Assembly (NCBI GenBank): GCA_036742455.1
Contig: DAINQU010000003.1
Span: 1-64,000, forward strand
Direction of reading: 5' to 3'
From: CAIKZZ01 sp036742455
GTDB lineage: Bacteria > Pseudomonadota > Gammaproteobacteria > Steroidobacterales > Steroidobacteraceae
DNA: 64,000 bases
In this document: positions 1 through 8,431 of the stretch, in pieces
Position numbering within the stretch: position 1 is the first letter of the stretch
How the letters are laid out: every line of letters starts with the position of its first letter
Made by a program: the position numbers and the translations under genes
Notes under the pieces: generated by a model
The model's input: the letters and a program-made list of their open reading frames with translations, nothing else
What the model was told of the DNA's origin: nothing
Databases searched by the model: none

Positions 1-3
1 AAA

Positions 4-80
4 TGGCGCGCCCGGAAGGATTCGAACCTCCGACCACCTGGTTCGTAGCCAGGTACTCTATCCAGCTGAGCTACGGGCGC
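4..80 (-). tRNA. tRNA-Arg(ACG)
   Basis: The minus strand folds into a full 77-nt cloverleaf: acceptor arms GCGCCCG and CGGGCGC pair perfectly, discriminator G is followed by an encoded CCA (positions 4-6), and the T-loop reads GTTCGAATC. The anticodon loop CTACGAA gives anticodon ACG, the isoacceptor whose A34 is normally converted to inosine. In E. coli tRNA-Arg(ACG) copies follow tRNA-Ser(GCT) downstream of csrA; here that tRNA-Ser lies 29 kb away on the same strand. Confidence 0.97.
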
Positions 81-149
81 GTGCTTGAGTAGCCGATGCC
101 CTAAAGGCATCCCGTTGAGACGTGTGACGTTCAACGCGTGAGGGCGCGC

Positions 150-180
150 ATTCTACACAAATATTTCTGCGTGGTGGCAA
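150..180 (-). promoter_or_regulatory. candidate promoter of tRNA-Arg
   Basis: Read on the minus strand, TTGCCA (175-180) and TAGAAT (150-155) are separated by 19 nt, longer than the ideal 17. A GC-only discriminator GCGCGCCC (142-149) follows the -10, as is usual for stable-RNA promoters under stringent control. The tRNA 5' end lies about 60 nt downstream. A small hairpin (GATGCC/GGCATC, 95-111) sits in the leader. Inferred from motifs only. Confidence 0.45.
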
Positions 181-219
181 ATCATTCAATGCTCTCGACG
201 CGACGCGGCACGCGATGCT

Positions 220-236
220 TGCACCAAAATAGTGCA
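220..236 (+). promoter_or_regulatory. NtrC-type enhancer site upstream of Anbu operon
   Basis: TGCACCAAAATAGTGCA is a near-perfect dyad matching the NtrC (NRI) consensus TGCAC-N7-GTGCA, with both outer pentamers exact. It is centred about 88 nt upstream of the start predicted for the sigma-54 promoter at 290-305, a normal enhancer distance. What is seen is the dyad and its spacing; binding by NtrC is inferred. Confidence 0.65.
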
Positions 237-289
237 GACTGGACGACGAGAGAGCATTAACTCATTGAATGCATTACCGTACAGTGGGA

Positions 290-305
290 TGGCACGAATC
301 GCGCA
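290..305 (+). promoter_or_regulatory. sigma-54 (-24/-12) promoter of Anbu operon
   Basis: TGGCACGAATCGCGCA matches the sigma-54 consensus TGGCACG-N4-TTGC(A/T): the -24 block is exact, and the invariant -24 GG and -12 GC are correctly spaced; only the two Ts before the -12 GC differ. The predicted start is near 316, followed by a purine-rich ribosome site GGCGGGGAG (325-333) and the GTG at 340. An NtrC-like dyad lies upstream. Together these suggest activation under nitrogen limitation. Confidence 0.65.
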
Positions 306-339
306 TTCCATGACGTAAGGCTATGGCGGGGAGCCCAGA

Positions 340-1746
340 GTGGCGGCATACGACGAGATGTTGACCGCGGACCATGTCCGCCGAGATCACTATCAGCGCT
401 ACGGCGCTTGGCTCGACGCGCAGGATTCGGACGTCATCGCGCGACGCCGCGCGGAGGCGGACTCTCTGTTCCATCGGGTGGGTATCACGTTTGCCGTCTA
501 CGGCGAAGACGAAGGGACAGAGCGCCTGATCCCCTTCGATGTCGTGCCCCGCGTCATGGCCGCCGACGAGTGGCGCACGTTGGAAGCCGGACTCAAACAG
601 CGAGTTCGCGCGCTGAATGCCTTCCTTCACGACGTTTACCACGGCCAGGAAATACTCAAGGCCGGCGTCATTCCCGCCGATGTCATTCTGTGCAACACCC
701 AGTATCGACCGGAGATGCAGGACGTCGACGTGCCCGGCGGCATCTACGCCCATATCGCGGGCATTGACGTCATTCGCGACGAAGCCGGGACCTTTCGGGT
801 CCTCGAAGATAACCTGAGGGTTCCCTCGGGCGTCTCGTACATGCTCGAAAACCGCAAAGTCATGATGCGTCTGTTCCCGGAACTGTTCGTCAACCATCGC
901 GTCGCGCCGGTCGAACACTACCCCGATGTCCTTCTGGAGAATCTCCGCAGCGTCGCGCCGATAGGCGTCAAAGAACCTATCGTGGCCCTCCTGACGCCCG
1001 GGGCTCACAACAGCGCGTACTTCGAGCACGCTTTTTTGGCTCAACAAATGGGGATCGAGCTGGTCGAGGGCCAAGATCTCTTTGTGCGCGACGACTCGGT
1101 CTACATGCGAACGACCATGGGCCCTAAACGCGTCGACGTCATCTACCGACGCATCGACGACGATTTTCTGGACCCTCTCGCCTTCCGGCCCGACTCCTTA
1201 CTCGGTGTGCCGGGACTCTTGGCGGCTTACCGGGCTGGCCGCGTCACCATCGCCAACGCCATCGGCACCGGGATCGCGGACGACAAGTCCATCTACCCGT
1301 ATGTCCCGGACATGGTGCGCTTTTACCTCGGAGAGTCGCCGACGCTACAAAACGTCGATACGTTCATCCTGCGAAATCCGGACGATCTCGCGTACACGCT
1401 CGCCCACTTGCCCGAACTCGTCGTCAAGGAAGTGCACGGAGCCGGCGGATACGGGATGTTGATCGGCCCGACGTCGACGCGGTCGGAAATCGAGGAATTC
1501 CGGCAACGCATCGTCGCCAATCCGACGAATTACATAGCTCAACCTACCCTGGCGCTATCGACCTGCCCCACGTTTGTGGAGAAAGGCCTCGCGCCGCGAC
1601 ACATCGATCTGCGTCCTTACGTGCTGTCCGGGCGTGACATCACCATAGTGCCGGGTGGACTCACGCGAGTTGCGCTTCGTGAAGGCTCGTTGGTCGTGAA
1701 TTCCAGCCAAGGCGGCGGCACGAAAGACACCTGGGTATTGGAGTAA
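340..1746 (+). CDS. circularly permuted ATP-grasp type 2 protein (amidoligase-like)
   Basis: 468 aa, the usual length for the circularly permuted ATP-grasp type 2 (DUF404/DUF407) family. The family hallmark EDNLRVPSG is at residues 156-164, followed by SYMLENR. Members are predicted to join a carboxylate to an amine with ATP, but the substrate is unknown. This is the first gene of a tight run: its stop is 2 nt from the alpha-E gene, then a transglutaminase-like gene and the Anbu protease follow, a conserved partnership in many bacteria. The GTG start at 340 is chosen because GGCGGGGAG precedes it and it lies just downstream of the sigma-54 promoter. No signal peptide, so cytoplasmic. Confidence 0.92.
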   Translation: MAAYDEMLTADHVRRDHYQRYGAWLDAQDSDVIARRRAEADSLFHRVGITFAVYGEDEGTERLIPFDVVPRVMAADEWRTLEAGLKQRVRALNAFLHDVYHGQEILKAGVIPADVILCNTQYRPEMQDVDVPGGIYAHIAGIDVIRDEAGTFRVLEDNLRVPSGVSYMLENRKVMMRLFPELFVNHRVAPVEHYPDVLLENLRSVAPIGVKEPIVALLTPGAHNSAYFEHAFLAQQMGIELVEGQDLFVRDDSVYMRTTMGPKRVDVIYRRIDDDFLDPLAFRPDSLLGVPGLLAAYRAGRVTIANAIGTGIADDKSIYPYVPDMVRFYLGESPTLQNVDTFILRNPDDLAYTLAHLPELVVKEVHGAGGYGMLIGPTSTRSEIEEFRQRIVANPTNYIAQPTLALSTCPTFVEKGLAPRHIDLRPYVLSGRDITIVPGGLTRVALREGSLVVNSSQGGGTKDTWVLE

Positions 1747-1748
1747 CG

Positions 1749-2690
1749 ATGCTGTCACGGACTGCAGATCATCTGTACTGGATGTCGCGCCAGACGGAGC
1801 GCGCGGAAAACCTCGCGCGCATGCTCGACGTGCACCATCGCCACTCCTTGCTACCCCACACGAGCGACGAGTTTGATCGGCAGTGGACGGCCACCTTATC
1901 GGCGCTCGGTCAGTTGCAAGCGTTCCAAGAGCGGCACGGCGCCCCCACCAACGAACGCGCGTTCGAATACCTAGCCTTTGACCGCGAAAATCCGGGCAGC
2001 ATCGTGTCTTGCCTCGGCGCTGCGCGCGAAAATGCCCGCGCCGTTCGCGGCTCCATCACCTCGGAAATGTGGGAAACCCTCAATACGACGTGGCTGGAGA
2101 CTCGCAACGCCGCCGCACATCAAGCGTCCGACATCGGGGCATTTTTGGAATGGGTGCGCTATCGCGCGCATCTCTCCCGCGGCGTCACGCTGGGCACCAT
2201 GTTGCGAGACGACGCCTTTCAATTTACGCGCCTCGGCACTTTTCTCGAGGGCGCCGACGGTACCGCCCGTATGCTCCTCGCCCGTACACAACCCGGCACC
2301 CCGCTCGTCGACGACCCGACGCTGCCGGACAGCTATGCCTGGACGTTATTGCTCCGTTCGCTTTCCGCGTTTGAGGTGTACCGCAAAGTCTACAGGGACG
2401 CGGTCACCCCCCGACGCGTCGCGGAACTGCTGATCCTACGCGACGACTTGCCCCGCTCCTTGCATCGCTGCCTGCAAGAATTGCACGCCAATTTATTGTT
2501 GGTCGGCAATCAGGGCTCTGCAGAAACGGCACGGCGCGCGGGCGCAGTGTACTCCAGCTTGCGCTACGGGCGCGTCGATGACCTCTGCGCGAACGGCTTG
2601 GACCAGTACCTAAACGAATTCCTGGGAACGATCGCGGACCTGTCGTGGCGTATCGCCCGTGACTTCCTGTTGCCGGCGACGGCGTCCTGA
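1749..2690 (+). CDS. alpha-E domain protein (DUF403)
   Basis: 313 aa. The N-terminus LSRTADHLYWMSRQTERAEN is the signature of the alpha-E family, an all-alpha domain that nearly always accompanies the circularly permuted ATP-grasp protein and is fused to it in some genomes. The biochemical role is unknown; a scaffold or partner role in the proposed ligase complex is the usual suggestion. The gene starts 2 nt after the ATP-grasp stop and ends 7 nt before the transglutaminase ATG, so it is surely co-transcribed. No membrane segment is seen. Confidence 0.92.
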   Translation: MLSRTADHLYWMSRQTERAENLARMLDVHHRHSLLPHTSDEFDRQWTATLSALGQLQAFQERHGAPTNERAFEYLAFDRENPGSIVSCLGAARENARAVRGSITSEMWETLNTTWLETRNAAAHQASDIGAFLEWVRYRAHLSRGVTLGTMLRDDAFQFTRLGTFLEGADGTARMLLARTQPGTPLVDDPTLPDSYAWTLLLRSLSAFEVYRKVYRDAVTPRRVAELLILRDDLPRSLHRCLQELHANLLLVGNQGSAETARRAGAVYSSLRYGRVDDLCANGLDQYLNEFLGTIADLSWRIARDFLLPATAS

Positions 2691-2697
2691 GGGGCCC

Positions 2698-3513
2698 ATG
2701 CAACTGCACATTCGACACGAGACAACGTATTGCTATGACCAACCGGTCAAGTACTCCATCCAGACGTTGCGACTGACCCCGCGGCGAGACGCCGGACAAC
2801 GGGCACTGTCGTGGCGCATCAGTTCGCCAGGTCGGCGTATGGAGCAGACCGACGCACACGGCAATATCACGCACTTGCTGACCCTGGAAGAACCGCACCG
2901 CGAGATTTCAGTGGTGGTTCAAGGCATCGTTGAAACCGGCAGCGCAGAACCATTCGCCGATGAAGGCCCCCTCTCTCCGCTGGCGTATCTCGCTCCGACG
3001 CCGCTGACGCGGCCGGATGCGGAATTGCGGGCGTTTGCCACCCGCCACCTCGGCTCGGACGCTCCCTTGCGCGATCGCGTCGAACAGTTGGCCGATGCGC
3101 TGCACGACGCCATCCAGTATCGCCGCGGCGTCACTGCGGTGACCGATGACGCGGCCACGGTACTGTCGCGCGGAGAAGGCGTCTGCCAGGACCACGCCCA
3201 TGCGTTCGTCGCGTGCTGCCGCAGCGCCGGCATTCCGGCGCGCTACGTCAGTGGATACCTGTATGAGCCAGACGCGCCGGAGGTGGCCAGCCACGCGTGG
3301 GCGGATGTCTGGCTGGGCGCTGCCGTTGGATGGCTAGCGATCGACACCACGCATCGGCAGATTGCCGGCGACCGGCATTGCCGGCTCGCCGTCGGGCGCG
3401 ACTATCTGGACGCGGCCCCCCTGCGCGGAGTGCGTCAGGGCGGCGGGGACGAGTCGATGCATGTCGCCGTATTCGTCGCGACATCGGCACAACAGCAGCA
3501 ACAACAGCAATAA
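2698..3513 (+). CDS. transglutaminase-like cysteine peptidase family protein with C-terminal polyQ
   Basis: 271 aa. An N-terminal beta domain (residues 1-95, starting MQLHIRHETTYCY) is typical of the bacterial transglutaminase N-terminal family. The core shows the papain-like triad: Cys163 in GEGVCQDHAHAF, His199 in SHAWAD and Asp216 in AIDTT. It could cleave or form isopeptide/amide bonds; the substrate is unknown. The ATG at 2698 is chosen over upstream starts that would overlap the alpha-E gene. The protein ends in seven consecutive glutamines, odd for this family. Third gene of the Anbu operon. Confidence 0.92.
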   Translation: MQLHIRHETTYCYDQPVKYSIQTLRLTPRRDAGQRALSWRISSPGRRMEQTDAHGNITHLLTLEEPHREISVVVQGIVETGSAEPFADEGPLSPLAYLAPTPLTRPDAELRAFATRHLGSDAPLRDRVEQLADALHDAIQYRRGVTAVTDDAATVLSRGEGVCQDHAHAFVACCRSAGIPARYVSGYLYEPDAPEVASHAWADVWLGAAVGWLAIDTTHRQIAGDRHCRLAVGRDYLDAAPLRGVRQGGGDESMHVAVFVATSAQQQQQQQ

Positions 3514-3574
3514 TGCGCGCGCCGGCACGGGGTGGGTCCCGGTGGCGATTGCAAGCTGAGATGAGGAATTTAGC

Positions 3575-4309
3575 GTGACGTATTGCGTGGCGACGTTGCT
3601 GGAAGAAGGCATCGTCTTTTTGGCGGATTCGCGAACGAGTGCCGGCATCGACAACATCAGCACGTTCCGGAAGATGACCGTATTCGAACGCAAGGGGGAC
3701 CGTGTCCTTGTCTTGATGTCGGCCGGCAACCTTGCGATTTCCCAATCGGTCGTCAGCTTATTATGGGCTGATCGCGCCGCCGGGGACGATGAGGGCCCCT
3801 TCATCATGGACGCGGCAAACCTCTATGAGGCGGCGCAATGCGTTGGCCGGGCGATACGCACCGTCCATGCGCGCGATGCCGCCGCGCTCAAGGAACACGG
3901 GATCGACTTTTCGGTCAGTTTCGTCCTCGGCGGACAGATTCGCGGCGATCGCCCGCGACTCTTTCAATTGTACTCCGCCGGCAATTTCATCGAGGCGACC
4001 GCCGAGACCTGTTACTTCCAAATTGGCGAGTCCAAATACGGCAAGCCGATCATTGATCGGATGGTTCGGCCGGAAACGACGCTTCGTGAGGCCACGAAGT
4101 GTGCCTTGATTTCCATGGATTCCACGATCCGCTCCAACCTGTCCGTCGGGTTGCCCTTGGATCTTGCGATCTACCGCCGCGATACGCTCGCCCTACCGAA
4201 TCGGCGTACGATCGGCGCGGACGATGAGTACTTCCAGATGGTGCGTAACCGCTGGGGCTCCGCCCTGAAGGCGGCGTTCAATGACATGCCGGAGTCGCCC
4301 TGGGGCTGA
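3575..4309 (+). CDS. Anbu-type proteasome-related peptidase
   Basis: 244 aa Ntn-hydrolase. The product starts Met-Thr-Tyr; removing Met exposes the catalytic Thr1. Asp17 (LADSRTSAG) and Lys32 (TFRKM), numbered from that Thr, complete the proteasome-type active site. The length and the start MTYCVATLLEEG fit Anbu (ancestral beta subunit, also called bacterial proteasome homologue) rather than HslV, which is shorter and paired with HslU; no HslU or other AAA unfoldase is nearby. It lies 61 nt after the transglutaminase gene. The GTG start at 3575 is fixed by the need for Thr at position 2. Its substrate is unknown; degrading products of the neighbouring ligase is one idea. Confidence 0.93.
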   Translation: MTYCVATLLEEGIVFLADSRTSAGIDNISTFRKMTVFERKGDRVLVLMSAGNLAISQSVVSLLWADRAAGDDEGPFIMDAANLYEAAQCVGRAIRTVHARDAAALKEHGIDFSVSFVLGGQIRGDRPRLFQLYSAGNFIEATAETCYFQIGESKYGKPIIDRMVRPETTLREATKCALISMDSTIRSNLSVGLPLDLAIYRRDTLALPNRRTIGADDEYFQMVRNRWGSALKAAFNDMPESPWG

Positions 4310-4338
4310 GCGGCACGTTCAGGAGAGAGTGGCTTCCT

Positions 4339-5691
4339 ATGTTTCGAAACGCTGTTTTCGGCGCCTGCGCGCTCGCCAGTACGCTGATTGGATCACCGGC
4401 CTTGGCCGGCAAAGAGGTGTCGCCGTCCAGCCTCACCGACCAGCAACTCTCATCGCTCGTGCAGTACTACAAAGGGTTGCACGCAGACCCGGAGTTATCG
4501 CATCTCGAGGCGCACACCTCAGCGGATCTGGCCAAGGAACTCCGCGCCGACGGTTTTGAGGTCACGGAGCATGTCGGCCAATACTCGGAGGCAGGTCTGC
4601 AAAGCTACGGAGTGGTCGGCGTGCTGCGCAACGGGCCGGGCCCGACCCTACTGATTCGGGCCGATATGGATGCGCTGCCCATCGAAGAGCAGACGGGGCT
4701 GCCGTACGCAAGCCACAAGCACATGGTCAGCCGAGCAGGTACGGAGGTCCCGGTCATGCATGCCTGCGGCCACGACATTCACGTGACCTCGATGGTCGGT
4801 GTCGCTCGTGTGTTGTCCGCGCTGCGTGACCGATGGCACGGGACGCTGATGCTCGTCGGGCAGCCTGCCGAGGAGACCATCGATGGCGCGGACGCGTTAG
4901 TCCGCGGCGCGCTGTACGAACGGTTCCCGAAGCCCGATTACGCGCTCGCACTGCACAGCACCTCGACCATTCCGGCCGGCACGGTCGGTATCGTCAGTGG
5001 CTACGCGCTCGCCACCTCGACGTCTATGGATGTGGTGGTCCGCGGTGTCGGCGGACACGGTTCGCGCCCTGAAGATGCACGCGATCCGGTCGTGCTGGCG
5101 GCAAACATCGTGATGCAATTGCAGACCGTGGTGAGCCGCGAAATATCCCCGTTCGATCCCTCGGTACTGACGGTGGGGTCCATCCACGGCGGCACCAAGC
5201 GCAACATCATTCCCGATGAGGTGAAACTCGAGCTCACCTTGCGTACCTACACGGAAAGCACCCGCCAACACATGATTCAGGCGGTCGCCCGTATCGCACG
5301 CGCAGCGGCGTTGGGGGCCGACATGCCGGAAGACCGACTGCCGTTGGTTCGAGTCATTGAAACGGAGCAAGCACCTGCGCTCTATAACGATCCCAACTTG
5401 GTCGCGAGAATTCGCCCTACCTTGGAAGCCGCGCTCGGTGAAGCCGGTGTACGCGACTACCCGCGCATCATGGGCAGCGAAGACTTCGGAAACCTCGGCC
5501 TTGCGGGAACGATTCCAGTGACACTGTTCTGGCTCGGTGTGAGCGATCCTGCGCTCGCAGCCGAAGCCGCGCGCACCCACGAGCCCTTGCCGAATATTCA
5601 TTCCCCGCTGTACGCACCGGTCCCGGCGCCCACCTTGCGCACGGGAGTCATCGCCATGAGTGCGGCCGCCCTTGAACTGCTTGGACACTAA
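4339..5691 (+). CDS. M20 family amidohydrolase/peptidase, secreted
   Basis: 450 aa. A Sec signal peptide is likely (residues 1-23, ending PALAG). Metal-binding M20 motifs are intact: RADMDALP (107-114), MHACGHDIH (140-148) and QPAEE (175-179), plus the dimerisation/lid domain and a late GSEDFG metal-site motif. The family (amidohydrolases such as hippurate hydrolase or N-acyl amino acid deacylases) cleaves amide bonds, here probably in the periplasm. It begins 29 nt after Anbu and ends 6 nt before the DUF885 gene, so it reads as part of the same transcript. The exact substrate cannot be told. Confidence 0.88.
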   Translation: MFRNAVFGACALASTLIGSPALAGKEVSPSSLTDQQLSSLVQYYKGLHADPELSHLEAHTSADLAKELRADGFEVTEHVGQYSEAGLQSYGVVGVLRNGPGPTLLIRADMDALPIEEQTGLPYASHKHMVSRAGTEVPVMHACGHDIHVTSMVGVARVLSALRDRWHGTLMLVGQPAEETIDGADALVRGALYERFPKPDYALALHSTSTIPAGTVGIVSGYALATSTSMDVVVRGVGGHGSRPEDARDPVVLAANIVMQLQTVVSREISPFDPSVLTVGSIHGGTKRNIIPDEVKLELTLRTYTESTRQHMIQAVARIARAAALGADMPEDRLPLVRVIETEQAPALYNDPNLVARIRPTLEAALGEAGVRDYPRIMGSEDFGNLGLAGTIPVTLFWLGVSDPALAAEAARTHEPLPNIHSPLYAPVPAPTLRTGVIAMSAAALELLGH

Positions 5692-5697
5692 ACACCT

Positions 5698-7416
5698 ATG
5701 AATGCTATCCGCCGCGCCGTTGGCGCGCTTGTCCTGGCTGCCCTGTGTGGCTGTTCTCAGCCTCAGGCACCCACCGCAGGCTGGCACGCGCTCGTTAACG
5801 AGTACGTGGAATCCTATCTGCGGGAGCACCCGGCTTTTGCCGCGTCGCAAGGCCGTCACGAATACGACGGTCGCTTGCCCGACTGGTCGGAAGCGGGTCT
5901 GCGCGCCGAGGCCGACCGGATCGCACGTTTTCGTCAGCGCGTAGAGCGCTTCCCGACCGAGCAATTGACCCCAGCCGAGCAGTTTGAGCGTGCGTATTTG
6001 CTGACGCGCATTGATCGGGAGCTCTTTTGGACCACGGTCGCCGACGCGCCGTTTCGCAACCCGGCGTTCTATCTGGGGATGAGCGACGGTGGCGACTCGC
6101 TCGACCCGGCCACGTATGTGGTGAAGCCTTATGCGCCCGTGGATACCCGCGCCCGCGCATTTATCGCCTATGCACACGAGGTCGTTCGTGTCGCGCCGGA
6201 AATCCGACGAAACCTCGCGCACCCCATGCCCCCGACCTACGTCAAACTAGGGGTCTCGGGCTTTCGCGGTCTTGCTGCGTTCTACCGTAAAGACGCGCCG
6301 CAGGCCTTCGCCGACGTCCACGATCGGACGTTGTTGCCGGCACTCCTGGCGGCAGCCGAGCCGGCAGCGAAAGCCTTGGACGCCATCGCCGATGACCTCG
6401 CACGGCGTACGGCGACGAACGGATTCAGCGACGCGCTCGGCGCCGACCGGTTCGCACGGATGCTGCACATGACCGAGCGCGTGGACCTTCCGATACCGGA
6501 CATCGAACAGGCACTGCAGGCGGATTTGGATCGGAACCTTGCGGCGTTGGACGCGGCATGCCACGCGTACGCGCCGACACTGAGCACGCGCGACTGCGTC
6601 GCCCACATGAATGCCAACAAGCCGCCCGAGGGGCCCGTCGCGGCGGCGCGAACTCAATTACCGGCACTCAAGCAATTCATACAGGATCACGACTTGGTCA
6701 CCATCCCCGGGACGGAAGAGGCCCGGGTGGAAGCCTCTCCCCCCTACAATCAGCAAAACGGCGCGTACATCGACCCGCCAGGCTACTTCGACCGCGGTGT
6801 CCCTGCCGTCTACTATCTGTCGCCGCCGGACCCGTCGTGGACGCCGGAAGAGCAAGCGGCCTACGTGGAATCGAAGGCCAACTTGCTCTTCGTATCCACG
6901 CACGAAGTGTGGCCGGGGCATTTTCTCCAGTTCCAGTGGTCGAATCGCACCGCTTCGACGGTCGGCGGGCTCTGGGTCGGTTACGCCTTCGCCGAAGGCT
7001 GGGGGCATTACGCCGAGGAAATGATGTGGGAGGCGGGTCTCGGCCAAGGCGACCCGGAGACACACATCGGCCAATTGGTGAATGCACTCGAACGAAACGT
7101 ACGGGCGATCGTGGCGATCGGATTGCACACCCACGGAATGACGGTCGAGACGGCAGAACGCCTCTTTCTCGAAAAAGCGTACGCGGACACGGGCGAGGCC
7201 CGCCAGCAGGCGGCCCGCGGCACCTACGATCCGGGCTATATCAATTACACGCTGGGCAAATTGATGATCCGCAAGATGCGGGCCGACTACTGCGACAGCC
7301 GGGGTGGCCGACCTTGCTGGAAAGAATTCCACGATCGATTGCTCGCCTGGGGCGGTCCGCCGTTACCGTTGCTACGGCAGTTGCTGTTGCCCGGAGATAC
7401 GCGACCGGCACTGTGA
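5698..7416 (+). CDS. DUF885 family metallohydrolase lipoprotein
   Basis: 572 aa. The N-terminus MNAIRRAVGALVLAALCGC is a lipoprotein signal with lipidation at Cys19. The DUF885 signature follows: HEVWPGH (402-408) and EGWGHYAEE (433-441), together forming a gluzincin-like zinc site (HExxxxH, then a downstream Glu). Relatives are annotated as putative peptidases or esterases; few have been assayed. It starts 6 nt after the M20 gene, and both products are exported, so the pair may process the same extracytoplasmic amide. A 110-nt gap separates it from rquA. Confidence 0.88.
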   Translation: MNAIRRAVGALVLAALCGCSQPQAPTAGWHALVNEYVESYLREHPAFAASQGRHEYDGRLPDWSEAGLRAEADRIARFRQRVERFPTEQLTPAEQFERAYLLTRIDRELFWTTVADAPFRNPAFYLGMSDGGDSLDPATYVVKPYAPVDTRARAFIAYAHEVVRVAPEIRRNLAHPMPPTYVKLGVSGFRGLAAFYRKDAPQAFADVHDRTLLPALLAAAEPAAKALDAIADDLARRTATNGFSDALGADRFARMLHMTERVDLPIPDIEQALQADLDRNLAALDAACHAYAPTLSTRDCVAHMNANKPPEGPVAAARTQLPALKQFIQDHDLVTIPGTEEARVEASPPYNQQNGAYIDPPGYFDRGVPAVYYLSPPDPSWTPEEQAAYVESKANLLFVSTHEVWPGHFLQFQWSNRTASTVGGLWVGYAFAEGWGHYAEEMMWEAGLGQGDPETHIGQLVNALERNVRAIVAIGLHTHGMTVETAERLFLEKAYADTGEARQQAARGTYDPGYINYTLGKLMIRKMRADYCDSRGGRPCWKEFHDRLLAWGGPPLPLLRQLLLPGDTRPAL

Positions 7417-7456
7417 AACACGACGGATAGACCGGTAGTCACTGCTACGTATACCG

Positions 7457-7476
7457 TGAGCGGCGAGCGCCGCTCA
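7457..7476. other. short perfect hairpin between DUF885 gene and rquA
   Basis: TGAGCGGC and GCCGCTCA form an 8-bp perfect stem around a GAGC loop. No T-run follows on either strand, so it is not a standard intrinsic terminator. It may separate the Anbu-operon transcript from rquA or stabilise its 3' end. Confidence 0.3.
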
Positions 7477-7526
7477 GACTGCGACTCAGAGCCCCCGCTG
7501 CGGGCCGCATCCCGAGAGTCGTACGC

Positions 7527-8246
7527 ATGGCCACCCAGGTCGAATCCGTCGCGTCGCCCCCTTCGTTAGCGCCGGAAGACATCCCGGAATACCTTTCTAA
7601 AACCTATAGATGGGCTTATTTGTCCCAGCGGACGATGCGCTGGCTGGACCGCCCCGCTGTCGTCTCCGCCATCTTGTGGGGCAATGCGGATCGACTCATG
7701 CGCGAGTCGATTACCCAATTTGAGCCGGGCGACCGTGTACTTCAAGCGGCCTGCGTCTACGGCCGTTACTCACCGAGCCTTGCCGCTCGACTGGGACCCC
7801 ACGGTCGATTGACCGTCACCGATGTCGCATCCGTCCAACTCGGCAACGTGGCGCCCAAAGTAGCCACGATGCCGACCGTACACCTGCACCGCGGTGACCT
7901 TTCGAAGCGGCAAACGGGCGTGCCGCCGGGTTCCCAGGATGGGGTGGCCTGTTTTTTCCTGCTCCATGAAGTGCCCCCTACGGAACGGTGCCGCATCGTC
8001 GAGTCGTTGCTGGACTCCGTGCGCGTCGGGGGACGCGTCGTCTTTACGGATTATCACCGAATGGGGCCCTGGCACCCCCTTCGCCCGATCATGACGCTGG
8101 TATTTTCCACCCTCGAACCATTCGCTAATTCTTTTTTAAATCAAGACATTAAATCGATTTCACCGACTTGCCGGGCGTTTCGATTCACCCAACAGGTATC
8201 GTTCGGCGGGCTCTATCAACAGGTGGTCGCCACTCGCCTGTATTGA
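7527..8246 (+). CDS. rquA: probable rhodoquinone biosynthesis protein RquA (methyltransferase fold)
   Basis: 239 aa. The order of motifs matches RquA: IPEYLSKTYRWAY near residue 19, then AILWGN, then the unusual motif I LQAACVYG in place of the Gly-rich SAM loop of normal methyltransferases, then FFLLHE, TDYHR, WHPLRP and LEPFA, ending in GGLYQQVV. RquA converts ubiquinone to rhodoquinone by replacing a methoxy group with an amino group, giving the low-potential quinone used for fumarate reduction without oxygen. The match is from memory of the family, not a search; a relative with another function is possible. No fumarate reductase gene lies in the window. It sits alone between the Anbu run and EF-G. 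Confidence 0.72.
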   Translation: MATQVESVASPPSLAPEDIPEYLSKTYRWAYLSQRTMRWLDRPAVVSAILWGNADRLMRESITQFEPGDRVLQAACVYGRYSPSLAARLGPHGRLTVTDVASVQLGNVAPKVATMPTVHLHRGDLSKRQTGVPPGSQDGVACFFLLHEVPPTERCRIVESLLDSVRVGGRVVFTDYHRMGPWHPLRPIMTLVFSTLEPFANSFLNQDIKSISPTCRAFRFTQQVSFGGLYQQVVATRLY

Positions 8247-8431
8247 ACCGTCAGGCCACACCCTTGGTGAAAAACTCGGCACCAGTCAGCACTTTGTCAC
8301 GGGTTTCTGGCAGAATTCGCGCCCATTGAACCGTGGCCGGAGGCTCGGTTCGGCCGGAAACGGCCGGATCCAGTGGCTCCCGGCCCCGGTTTTCTATTGA
8401 CCGCATCAACCCAAACCGCACGGAACCAGCC

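Noticed and set aside
81..210. Second tRNA-Ser 3' fragment next to tRNA-Arg that would mark the far end of a 29-kb island
   Set aside because: No match to the tRNA-Ser T-arm was found in this stretch, so the 29-kb segment cannot be shown to be one element.
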